Part shown: piece after piece, positions 8,525 through 13,957 of the stretch
Numbering within the stretch: the stretch's first letter is position 1
Layout of the letters: each line of letters opens with the position of its first letter
DNA from: an uncultured Eubacteriales bacterium
Lineage (GTDB): Bacteria > Bacillota > Clostridia > Oscillospirales > Acutalibacteraceae
Length of the DNA: 14,086 bases
Reading direction: 5' to 3'
NCBI GenBank assembly: GCA_900320925.1
Contig: ONUD01000085.1
Coordinates: 1 to 14,086, forward strand
Translations under genes and position numbers: made by a program
The notes under the pieces: generated by a model
Database searches by the model: none
Told to the model about the DNA's origin: nothing
The model's input: the letters and a program-made list of their open reading frames with translations, nothing else

Positions 8525-9238
8525 TTACTTGCCCAGTCCAATTCGCTTCATCATTTCGGCATAGGCTTCTTCGACACCGCCGAGGTCACGTCTGAAACGA
8601 TCCTTATCCAGTTTTTCATGGGTCTTGATATCCCAGAAACGGCAGGTATCGGGAGAGATCTCATCTGCCAGTACGATTTCCCCATCGGCTGTTTTGCCGA
8701 ATTCCAGTTTGAAGTCAATCAGTTCCACTCCCACGCCTGCAAAAAATTCTACCATATATTGGTTGACAGCCAGTGCCATCTTGCTGATGGTATCAATGTC
8801 CTCCCATGTTGCGGCACCGATGGCAACGGCATGATAGGAGTTAATGAGCGGATCGCCCAGTGCATCATCCTTGTAGGAAAACTCCAGCACGGTAGTTTTC
8901 AGTTCCGTTCCCTCTTCCAGACCCAGACGCTTTGCCATTGAGCCTGCGGCTTTATTTCTGATAATGACTTCAAGCGGCACGATTTTTACCTGCTTCACAA
9001 TGGTTTCCCTGTCGCTGATTTCTTCCACGAAATGCGTGTGGATTCCCTTTTCTTCGAGCAGCTTGAACATAAAATTGGACATTCTGTTATTGACAACACC
9101 CTTACCGGTGATAGTACCCTTTTTCAGGCCATTGAATGCCGTAGCATCGTCCTTATACTCCACCAGGCAGTAATGGGGTTCCGACATGGCATACACCTTT
9201 TTGGCCTTTCCTTCATACAAAAGCTCTGCTTTTTCCAT
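8525..9238 (-). CDS. purC: Phosphoribosylaminoimidazole-succinocarboxamide synthase (SAICAR synthetase)
   Basis: ATP-dependent ligase joining CAIR and aspartate to form SAICAR, the substrate that PurB later cleaves. The 237-residue length is standard for the single-domain bacterial enzyme. The N-terminal LYEGKAKKVY (7-16) is the ATP-binding loop. EVIIRNKAAGS (90-100), LIDFKLEFG (173-181) and LADEISPDTCR (190-200) are the family blocks. The ATG has GAGAGGAG 9 nt upstream. It is the first gene of the minus-strand run: a promoter lies about 60 nt upstream and the divergent gdhA begins 322 nt away. Because it is promoter-proximal, any control in its short leader would act on all seven genes. Confidence 0.97.
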   Translation of the reverse strand: MEKAELLYEGKAKKVYAMSEPHYCLVEYKDDATAFNGLKKGTITGKGVVNNRMSNFMFKLLEEKGIHTHFVEEISDRETIVKQVKIVPLEVIIRNKAAGSMAKRLGLEEGTELKTTVLEFSYKDDALGDPLINSYHAVAIGAATWEDIDTISKMALAVNQYMVEFFAGVGVELIDFKLEFGKTADGEIVLADEISPDTCRFWDIKTHEKLDKDRFRRDLGGVEEAYAEMMKRIGLGK

Positions 9239-9263
9239 TTTGAATTGCTCCTCTCATACCGCT

Positions 9264-9290
9264 AAAAAATTCGTTCCAAAAAACAGAACG
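9264..9290 (-). promoter_or_regulatory. Leader hairpin followed by a T-run upstream of purC (possible attenuator or operator)
   Basis: Read on the minus strand, CGTTCT (9290-9285) pairs with GGAACG (9277-9272) around a 7-nt T-rich loop, with one G-U pair. Two bases later comes a run of six T (9269-9264). This is the shape of a small intrinsic terminator. It begins only about 4 nt after the expected transcription start. The stem is short and the free-energy gain is probably small. The same dyad could instead be a repressor site overlapping the start region. It does not match the Bacillus PurR PurBox (CCGAAC core), and the leader of about 56 nt is too short for a purine riboswitch. Confidence 0.3.
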
Positions 9291-9300
9291 GCTATGATAT

Positions 9301-9329
9301 ATTATACATCTTTATACAGATTTAAGCAA
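9301..9329 (-). promoter_or_regulatory. Sigma-A-type promoter of the purC-guaA run
   Basis: On the minus strand a perfect -10 TATAAT (9306-9301) lies 17 nt downstream of TTGCTT (9329-9324), a moderate -35. Transcription should start near 9294, giving a leader of about 56 nt before purC. An alternative pair, TTGATA with TATAAA and an 18-nt spacer, overlaps the same region slightly upstream. No comparable promoter was seen inside the short gaps of the run, which supports a single seven-gene transcript. Confidence 0.65.
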
Positions 9330-9459
9330 GTTTTTATCAAGCGGAAATCTCTTTTTTGACATTTGTGCTATTTTAAGGTGCTTTTCAGGGGATTTTTTCT
9401 GCTTTTTGAACAAAACACCAAAAAATGAATTTCATCCATACAAAGCTTGCAAAAAACTA
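9307..9459. other. AT-rich divergent intergenic region between the purC and gdhA promoters
   Basis: The whole purC-gdhA intergenic region is 322 nt; this is the part between the two -10/-35 sets. It is AT-rich, with poly-A and poly-T tracts and no credible open reading frame. A TTGACA occurs at 9356-9361 on the plus strand, but no -10 follows at proper spacing. An 8-bp inverted repeat CCAAAAAA (9419-9426) / TTTTTTGG (9464-9471) reaches into the gdhA -35 element but is low in complexity. I recognise no riboswitch or named operator. Confidence 0.4.
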
Positions 9460-9488
9460 TTGATTTTTTGGAATCAGTGTGCTAAAAT
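9460..9488 (+). promoter_or_regulatory. Sigma-A-type promoter of gdhA
   Basis: TTGATT (9460-9465) and TAAAAT (9483-9488) are separated by exactly 17 nt, good matches to the vegetative consensus. Transcription would start near 9495, leaving a leader of about 66 nt before the gdhA ATG. The leader shows no strong hairpin. Confidence 0.6.
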
Positions 9489-9560
9489 AGGCAATGCAGT
9501 GAATGACTGTATGGTGGTTTGTTGCAAATCGCCCTGATTTTACTTGAAGGAGTGACAAAT

Positions 9561-10892
9561 ATGTCATATGTCAGCGAACAGCTTGAGAGGGTCAAGGCCA
9601 AAAACCCTGCTCAGGATGAATTTGTGCAGGCAGTCCAAGAGGTATTGGAGTCTTTGGAGCCTGTGATCGAGGCCAATCCCCAGTACGAAGCAGCCGGTAT
9701 TCTGGAAAGAATCACCGAGCCGGAAAGACAGATTATGTTCCGTGTACCGTGGGTCGATGACAACGGCAAGGTACAGGTCAACAGAGGGTTCCGTATCCAG
9801 TTCAACAGTGCCATCGGTCCGTATAAGGGCGGTCTGAGATTCCACCCCTCCGTCAACCTCGGCATTATCAAGTTCCTCGGCTTTGAGCAGATTTTCAAAA
9901 ATTCCCTCACAGGCCTCCCCATCGGCGGCGGCAAGGGCGGTGCTGACTTTGACCCCAAGGGCAAGAGCGACAGAGAAGTCATGGCATTCTGCCAGAGCTT
10001 CATGACAGAGCTTTACAGACATATCGGTGCTGATACCGACGTGCCTGCCGGTGACATCGGCGTGGGCGGACGTGAGATCGGCTACCTGTTCGGTCAGTAC
10101 AAGAGAATCCGTGACTGCTACGAGGGCGTTCTGACCGGCAAGGGTCTGACCTACGGCGGTTCACTGGCCCGTACAGAGGCTACCGGCTATGGTCTGCTCT
10201 ACATCACCAACGAACTGCTCAAAGATCATAACATCGACATTGCCGGAAAGACGGTTTGTATCTCCGGTGCAGGCAATGTTGCCATCTATGCGGCACAGAA
10301 AGCCACACAGCTCGGTGCCAAAGTCGTGACACTCTCCGACTCCACAGGCTGGATCTATGATGCAGAAGGCATTGACTTGGCTGCCGTCAAGGAAATCAAG
10401 GAAGTCAAGAGAGCAAGACTGACCGAATACAAGACCTATCGTCCCAATGCGGAATATACCGAGGGCAAGTTCCTCTGGACAGTTCCCTGTGATATTGCCC
10501 TGCCCTGTGCTACACAGAACGAACTGGATGTAGAAGGGGCAGAAAACCTCATCAAGAACGGTGTCACTGCTGTTTGTGAGGGTGCGAATATGCCCACCAC
10601 GCTGGAAGCTACCAAGATGCTCCAGAATGCGAAGATCCTGTTTGTTCCCGGTAAAGCCGCCAATGCAGGCGGTGTGGCAACCTCCGCTCTGGAGATGTCC
10701 CAGAACAGCCAGAGACTGTCATGGAGCTTTGAAGAGGTCGATGCCAAGTTAGAGGGCATTATGGTCAACATCTACCACAACATTGCCGATGCCGCCAAGA
10801 AGTACGGCTATGAGGGCAATTATGTGGTCGGTGCCAACATTGCCGGCTTCGTGAAAGTAGCAGATACCATGCTCGCTCAGGGTGTTGTCTGA
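9561..10892 (+). CDS. gdhA: NADP-type glutamate dehydrogenase
   Basis: Interconverts 2-oxoglutarate plus ammonium and glutamate, the likely ammonium-assimilation route here. The 443-residue protein matches the hexameric family I enzymes (about 445-450). The dimerisation and substrate domain contains GPYKGGLRFHP (86-96), the catalytic-lysine loop LPIGGGKGGADFDPKGKSD (119-137, Lys125) and Asp165 in PAGDIGVGGREIGY. The Rossmann domain shows SGAGNVA at 235-241. The strand ending SDSTG (259-263), with Ser259 before Asp260, resembles NADP-preferring enzymes; cofactor choice is inference. I chose the ATG at 9561 because GAAGGAGTG lies 7 nt upstream; an upstream in-frame ATG at 9519 would add 14 unlikely residues. 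It is a single-gene transcript, with its own promoter and a strong terminator, divergent from the purine operon. Confidence 0.96.
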   Translation: MSYVSEQLERVKAKNPAQDEFVQAVQEVLESLEPVIEANPQYEAAGILERITEPERQIMFRVPWVDDNGKVQVNRGFRIQFNSAIGPYKGGLRFHPSVNLGIIKFLGFEQIFKNSLTGLPIGGGKGGADFDPKGKSDREVMAFCQSFMTELYRHIGADTDVPAGDIGVGGREIGYLFGQYKRIRDCYEGVLTGKGLTYGGSLARTEATGYGLLYITNELLKDHNIDIAGKTVCISGAGNVAIYAAQKATQLGAKVVTLSDSTGWIYDAEGIDLAAVKEIKEVKRARLTEYKTYRPNAEYTEGKFLWTVPCDIALPCATQNELDVEGAENLIKNGVTAVCEGANMPTTLEATKMLQNAKILFVPGKAANAGGVATSALEMSQNSQRLSWSFEEVDAKLEGIMVNIYHNIADAAKKYGYEGNYVVGANIAGFVKVADTMLAQGVV

Positions 10893-10902
10893 TTCCTATG
10901 AT

Positions 10903-10934
10903 AAAAGCTGTACCGATTGGGTACAGCTTTTTTG
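10903..10934 (+). terminator. Rho-independent terminator of gdhA
   Basis: A perfect 9-bp stem AGCTGTACC (10906-10914) / GGTACAGCT (10920-10928) with a 5-nt loop is flanked by an A-run and followed by six T. It starts 10 nt after the gdhA stop and isolates gdhA from the downstream micro-genes. Confidence 0.93.
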
Positions 10935-10962
10935 TGTCAAAAAAGGAAAGCGTGTATATAAT
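10934..10962 (+). promoter_or_regulatory. Putative promoter of the 48-codon ORF and spoVM-like gene
   Basis: A TATAAT at 10957-10962 has GTGTCA (10934-10939) 17 nt upstream, a 4-of-6 match to the vegetative -35. The overlapping 8-mer TATATAAT (10955-10962) also matches 6 of 8 positions of the sigma-E -10 consensus CATACAAT. No clear sigma-E -35 is seen at 14-15 nt. In Bacillus spoVM is a mother-cell sigma-E gene, so the sigma type is left open. Confidence 0.45.
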
Positions 10963-11005
10963 GGTAGTGTAAGCCCCGCAACACAGTCCAAGGGAGGGAA
11001 CACAA

Positions 11006-11152
11006 GTGAGGAGATGCATCAAAAACGGCAATATCCTGGCATTCAGTTTAGGACTGTTGGTTTCCTGTATCCTGCCGGACGGCTGCCTGATTGCCATCAT
11101 TGCGGTGGTGCTGGCAGTGACATCCATCATCAGCTCACGCTGCTGTTACTGA
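11006..11152 (+). CDS. Small hydrophobic protein of unknown function (48 aa)
   Basis: I do not recognise this protein by name. It starts with GTG, preceded by an excellent GGGAGG 8 nt upstream, and encodes 48 residues beginning MRRCIKNGNILAF. Two hydrophobic stretches (about 10-23 and 28-42) are separated by a Pro-Asp-Gly turn at 24-26, which suggests a small membrane hairpin or one long membrane segment. The N-terminus is basic (Arg2, Arg3, Lys6) and the C-terminus ends SRCCY. Cysteines are frequent for its size (positions 4, 21, 27, 46, 47). It lies 12 nt before the spoVM-like gene and probably shares its transcript. That context hints at a sporulation or membrane-associated role, but this is inference only. 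The strong ribosome binding site and clean composition argue that it is a real gene. Confidence 0.7.
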   Translation: MRRCIKNGNILAFSLGLLVSCILPDGCLIAIIAVVLAVTSIISSRCCY

Positions 11153-11167
11153 GAGGAGACGGTCATG

Positions 11168-11266
11168 ATGAAAATCGTAGTACTGGACAATCCGAAATTC
11201 TGGGGATTCTTTCTGAGAAGGATGTTCGGCATCAAAAAAATTCCTCAGGAACCATCGGTTCACTGA
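11168..11266 (+). CDS. spoVM: Stage V sporulation protein SpoVM-like peptide
   Basis: A 32-residue peptide from the second of two adjacent ATGs (33 residues from the ATG at 11165). Started at the second ATG it aligns without gaps to Bacillus subtilis SpoVM (26 aa). Identical positions include Met1, Lys2, Pro9, Lys10, Phe11, Gly13, Arg17, Met19 and Gly21. The core is NPKFWGFFLRRMFG at 8-21. In Bacillus, SpoVM is an amphipathic helix that recognises the convex forespore membrane in the mother cell and anchors the coat ATPase SpoIVA; Pro9 is important for this. The ribosome binding site is GAGAGGAG, 6 nt before the first ATG and 9 nt before the second. It follows the 48-codon ORF by 12-15 nt. 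The extra tail after residue 24 (IPQEPSVH) is beyond the Bacillus length. Its presence implies an endospore former. Confidence 0.8.
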   Translation: MKIVVLDNPKFWGFFLRRMFGIKKIPQEPSVH

Positions 11267-11275
11267 AAAATATGT

Positions 11276-11304
11276 TTGAAAATGGAGAGACAGTGTGGTA
11301 TAAT
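11276..11304 (+). promoter_or_regulatory. Sigma-A-type extended -10 promoter of the PAP2 gene
   Basis: TTGAAA (11276-11281) and a perfect TATAAT (11299-11304) are spaced by 17 nt, with TGG directly before the -10 making an extended -10. The -35 begins 10 nt after the spoVM-like stop codon. Transcription would start near 11311, about 31 nt before the PAP2 ATG. Confidence 0.75.
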
Positions 11305-11341
11305 GAAAGCAAGATTTCCGTAAAATTAAAGGGTGAAAAAT

Positions 11342-11884
11342 ATGCTTGAAAAAATTCAGGCTTGGGACGAAAAAATGCTTCTCAAACTGACAACAAAGAG
11401 AACCAATGTATTAAATAAACTGATGATACTTATCACCACCGTCGGCAATCACGGTTATATCTGGTTTGTTTTTGCCGCCCCGTTTCTGCTGATGAATCGG
11501 TGGCGGCTGACCGGCTTCACGGTACTGCTGTCGATCTGCTTCACGTGGCTGGGCGGCGAGGTCACCATCAAGCATATTGTGGGACGTGTCCGCCCCTGCA
11601 ACAAGTCCTTTGAACAGTATCTGCTGATTGAAAACCCGCCGCATTATTCTTTTCCATCCGGACATTCTTCGTCATCATTTGCCGTGTCGATGGTCATGCT
11701 GTTCATGTGTCAGCAATTGTTCATTCCCGTACTGATTTTTGCTGTTCTGATGGCATTTTCAAGAATGTACCTGTTGGTACACTACCCGACCGATGTTTTG
11801 GCGGGAGCGGTTTTCGGCATCTTGTGCGGCTGTCTGGCAGTCCCCGTTTCACCGTACATTCCATTTTTTGACTTCCAATTCTAA
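11342..11884 (+). CDS. PAP2 superfamily membrane phosphatase
   Basis: Integral membrane phosphatase of 180 residues, likely acting on a lipid phosphate such as undecaprenyl pyrophosphate or phosphatidylglycerol phosphate; the substrate cannot be told from sequence. All three PAP2 motifs are intact: K77-x6-R84-P85 (KHIVGRVRP), PSGH at 105-108 with catalytic His108, and SR-x5-H-x3-D at 140-151 with His147 and Asp151. About five hydrophobic segments lie near 38-50, 56-71, 112-123, 126-139 and 152-168. I chose the ATG at 11342 because AAAGGGTG precedes it by about 6 nt; the in-frame GTG at 11333 lies inside that site. It has its own promoter and ends at a shared terminator. Readthrough from the upstream spoVM-like gene is possible, as no terminator separates them. 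Confidence 0.9.
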   Translation: MLEKIQAWDEKMLLKLTTKRTNVLNKLMILITTVGNHGYIWFVFAAPFLLMNRWRLTGFTVLLSICFTWLGGEVTIKHIVGRVRPCNKSFEQYLLIENPPHYSFPSGHSSSSFAVSMVMLFMCQQLFIPVLIFAVLMAFSRMYLLVHYPTDVLAGAVFGILCGCLAVPVSPYIPFFDFQF

Positions 11885-11920
11885 AAAAACCGTATCGGCT
11901 TATCACCGATACGGTTTTTT
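11884..11920. terminator. Bidirectional rho-independent terminator between the PAP2 gene and rplQ
   Basis: A perfect 9-bp stem CCGTATCGG (11890-11898) / CCGATACGG (11906-11914) with a 7-nt loop is flanked by A6 on the left and T6 on the right, so it forms a terminator on either strand. It serves the convergent PAP2 gene (plus) and the rpsK-rplQ operon (minus). It begins at the last base of the PAP2 stop codon. Confidence 0.93.
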
Positions 11921-11923
11921 GGA

Positions 11924-12265
11924 TCAAATCAGTTCAATGACTGCCATTTCAGCAGCATCGCCGCGGCGGGGGCCGATTTTGGTAATTCTGGTATAGCCGC
12001 CGTTTTTATCCATATATTTGGGTGCAATCTCTTTAAAGAGCTTGCTGACAACATCCTCCTTGGTGATAAAAGCCAGAGCCTGACGCTTGTTGGCAAGGCT
12101 TTCGACCTTGGCGATGGTAATAAACTTTTCTGTCAATGCACTGACTTCCTTGGCACGGGTCACGGTTGTTTCGATCCTGCCGTTTTCAAGAAGGAAAGTG
12201 ACGAGAGCCCTGAGCATGGCCGTTCTGTGAGCAGTTTCTCTGCCGAGCTTTCTTGTTCCTGGCAT
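11924..12265 (-). CDS. rplQ: 50S ribosomal protein L17
   Basis: Large-subunit ribosomal protein of 113 residues, typical length for Firmicutes. The N-terminus MPGTRKLGRETAHRTAMLRAL matches the family's RKLGR-x-x-x-HR-x-A-x-LR block, and the C-terminal YTRITKIGPRRGDAAEMAVIEL is the L17 signature region. AAAGGAGTGA lies just upstream of the ATG. As in most bacteria it follows rpoA (41-nt gap) and closes the operon, here directly before a strong terminator. Confidence 0.97.
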   Translation of the reverse strand: MPGTRKLGRETAHRTAMLRALVTFLLENGRIETTVTRAKEVSALTEKFITIAKVESLANKRQALAFITKEDVVSKLFKEIAPKYMDKNGGYTRITKIGPRRGDAAEMAVIELI

Positions 12266-12306
12266 TGATATTCACTCCTTTGTCTTGTATGATTGATTCA
12301 CGAGGA

Positions 12307-13266
12307 TTATTCCTCTTCTGCATGGAGCTGGAAGCCGAGGGAATTGAGCTTTTCCACCACTTCTTCCAGTGATTTTCTTCCGAGGTTTCTGACTTTCATC
12401 ATATCATCCTCAGACTTATTGATCAGATCCTCCACGGTATTGATCCCTGCCCGTTTGAGGCAGTTAAAAGAACGCACCGAAAGGTCAAGTTCCTCTATGG
12501 TCATTTCAAGGACTTTTTCTTTTCCCTGGTCATCGACCTCCACCATGACTTCGGTACTGGTACCCTTGTCGGAGAGGTTGACAAAGAGGTTGAGGTGTTC
12601 GGTCAGCACCTTGGCGGCAAGTGACACAGCTTCCTGTGCATTGATCACGCCGTTGGTCACCACATCGAGTGTCAGCTTGTCATAGTCGGTAATCTGACCC
12701 ACACGGGTATTTTCCACCATGTAGTTGACTTTCAGCACGGGAGTATAGATAGAATCGATCGGAAGTACGCCGATGATACTGGCATTTCCTGCCATTTCCG
12801 CCTTGTTGCGGTCGGACGAAACATAGCCCCGTCCTTTGTTAAGAGTGATCTCCATATAGAGTTTAGCACCTTCGCCAAGGGTGGCAATGTGCATATCGGG
12901 ATTCAGGATCTCCACTTCGGCATCAGTCTTGATAGACTCTGCCGTCACGATACAAGGACCTTCGGCACGGATTTCCACCGTTTTGGGACCATTGGTATGG
13001 AGCTTGGCAACCAGTCCCTTCATATTCAGGACAATGGCCGTCACATCCTCTTTCACACCCGGAATCGTTGAGAACTCATGCAGGACACCGTCGATCTTGA
13101 TAGAAGTCACGGCGACACCCTCCAGAGAAGAGAGCAATACACGTCTCAGGCTGTTGCCGAGGGTATTGCCGAAGCCTCTTTCAAGGGGTTCCACAACGAA
13201 TCTGCCAACTTTACCGTCATCCGATAAATTTGTTGTTTCAATTCTTGGCTTTTGAATTTCGATCAT
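12307..13266 (-). CDS. rpoA: DNA-directed RNA polymerase subunit alpha
   Basis: The dimerising alpha subunit that nucleates RNA polymerase assembly and contacts activators and UP elements. At 319 residues it has normal length. The N-terminal domain (about 1-230) includes RFVVEPLERGFGNTLGNSLR and LLSSLEGVAVTSIKIDG. The C-terminal domain (about 260-316) contains LSVRSFNCLKRAGINTVEDL; its Arg265 falls at the same number as the DNA-contacting Arg265 of Escherichia coli. A helix-hairpin-helix segment NLGRKSLEEV follows. The tail ends in acidic residues (AEEE). AAGGAGG lies 7 nt upstream of the ATG. The 74-nt gap after rpsD is the longest in this operon segment and contains a 7-bp stem-loop. Confidence 0.97.
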   Translation of the reverse strand: MIEIQKPRIETTNLSDDGKVGRFVVEPLERGFGNTLGNSLRRVLLSSLEGVAVTSIKIDGVLHEFSTIPGVKEDVTAIVLNMKGLVAKLHTNGPKTVEIRAEGPCIVTAESIKTDAEVEILNPDMHIATLGEGAKLYMEITLNKGRGYVSSDRNKAEMAGNASIIGVLPIDSIYTPVLKVNYMVENTRVGQITDYDKLTLDVVTNGVINAQEAVSLAAKVLTEHLNLFVNLSDKGTSTEVMVEVDDQGKEKVLEMTIEELDLSVRSFNCLKRAGINTVEDLINKSEDDMMKVRNLGRKSLEEVVEKLNSLGFQLHAEEE

Positions 13267-13287
13267 TAGCTAACCTCCTTAACATGA

Positions 13288-13308
13288 GGCGGCAAAGCAT
13301 CTGCCGCC
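13288..13308 (-). promoter_or_regulatory. Stem-loop between rpsD and rpoA
   Basis: A perfect 7-bp GC-rich stem GGCGGCA / TGCCGCC with a 7-nt loop sits in the 74-nt rpsD-rpoA gap, ending 8 nt before the rpoA ribosome binding site (13274-13280). No T-run follows on the minus strand, so it is not an intrinsic terminator. It could stabilise or separate mRNA segments, or modulate rpoA translation. Its role is unknown. Confidence 0.5.
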
Positions 13309-13340
13309 AAAATGTGTGTAACCTGCCAACATCAGTCGGA

Positions 13341-13937
13341 TTACTTGGAGTACAACTCAACGATAAGGTGCGGTGCCACCTCATAGTCAACGTCCTCGAT
13401 CGAAGGCATACGAACCACTTTTGCAGAAAGCTGTTCCTTGTTGATTTCAAGCCAGAGAGGTGTCACTCTGCCGTTGGTCTGTTCGATAATATCCTTAAAT
13501 TTCGGGCTGCTCTTGCTCTTGTCACGCAGGGAGATCACATCACCTGTCTTGACTCTGTAGGAGGGAATATCCACTTTCTGGCCGTTCACGAGGAAATGGC
13601 CGTGGGTCACGAGCTGTCTTGCTTCTCTTCTGGTGAGGGCAAGACCCATTCTGTAAGCGATGTTGTCGAGTCTGGATTCCAGGACGGTAATCAGGTTGTT
13701 ACCTGCCTGACCCTCCATTTTGGAAGCAATCTCGAAATAGTGATAGAACGGCTTTTCCAAAACGCCGTAGATGAATTTCAGTTTTTGTTTTTCCTTGAGC
13801 TGGACGCCATATTCCGAAACCTTTCTTCTTGCATTGGCATTCGGATTTCTGTTAGACGACTTGCTGATACCGACAACAGCGGGGCTGATGCCGAGGTATC
13901 TGCATCTTTTCAAGATCGGATCTCTGTTTACTGCCAT
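13341..13937 (-). CDS. rpsD: 30S ribosomal protein S4
   Basis: Small-subunit protein that starts assembly on the 5' domain of 16S rRNA. The 198-residue product begins MAVNRDPILKRCRYLG and has the S4 RNA-binding domain at about 90-150 (LESRLDNIAYRMGLALTRREARQLVTHGHF and the following HGHFLVNGQKVDIPSYRVK block). The N-terminus has a single cysteine (Cys12) and lacks the four-cysteine zinc motif, so it is a zinc-free (C-minus) form. GGAGGTG lies upstream of the ATG. It follows rpsK by 20 nt. S4 is an autogenous repressor in Bacillus and Escherichia; no such leader structure can be assigned here because the 5' part of the operon is outside the window. Confidence 0.97.
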   Translation of the reverse strand: MAVNRDPILKRCRYLGISPAVVGISKSSNRNPNANARRKVSEYGVQLKEKQKLKFIYGVLEKPFYHYFEIASKMEGQAGNNLITVLESRLDNIAYRMGLALTRREARQLVTHGHFLVNGQKVDIPSYRVKTGDVISLRDKSKSSPKFKDIIEQTNGRVTPLWLEINKEQLSAKVVRMPSIEDVDYEVAPHLIVELYSK

Positions 13938-13957
13938 TTTTCTACACCTCCATCAAA

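Noticed and set aside
9239..9300. Purine riboswitch or PurR PurBox upstream of purC.
   Set aside because: The expected leader of about 56 nt is too short for a purine riboswitch aptamer plus expression platform, and no CCGAAC-type PurBox pair is present.
9419..9471. 8-bp inverted repeat CCAAAAAA / TTTTTTGG reaching the gdhA -35.
   Set aside because: Its low complexity in an AT-rich intergenic region makes it likely to occur by chance, and the 37-nt spacing is not typical of an operator.
9519..9560. Upstream in-frame ATG extending gdhA by 14 residues.
   Set aside because: No ribosome binding site precedes it, whereas GAAGGAGTG lies directly before the ATG at 9561, which gives the family's usual N-terminus.
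10882..11349. A 155-codon open frame on the plus strand running from inside gdhA across the terminator and the micro-genes.
   Set aside because: It starts inside gdhA, reads through a strong terminator hairpin, lacks a ribosome binding site, and its product looks random. The two small ORFs in another frame have good ribosome binding sites and protein-like composition.
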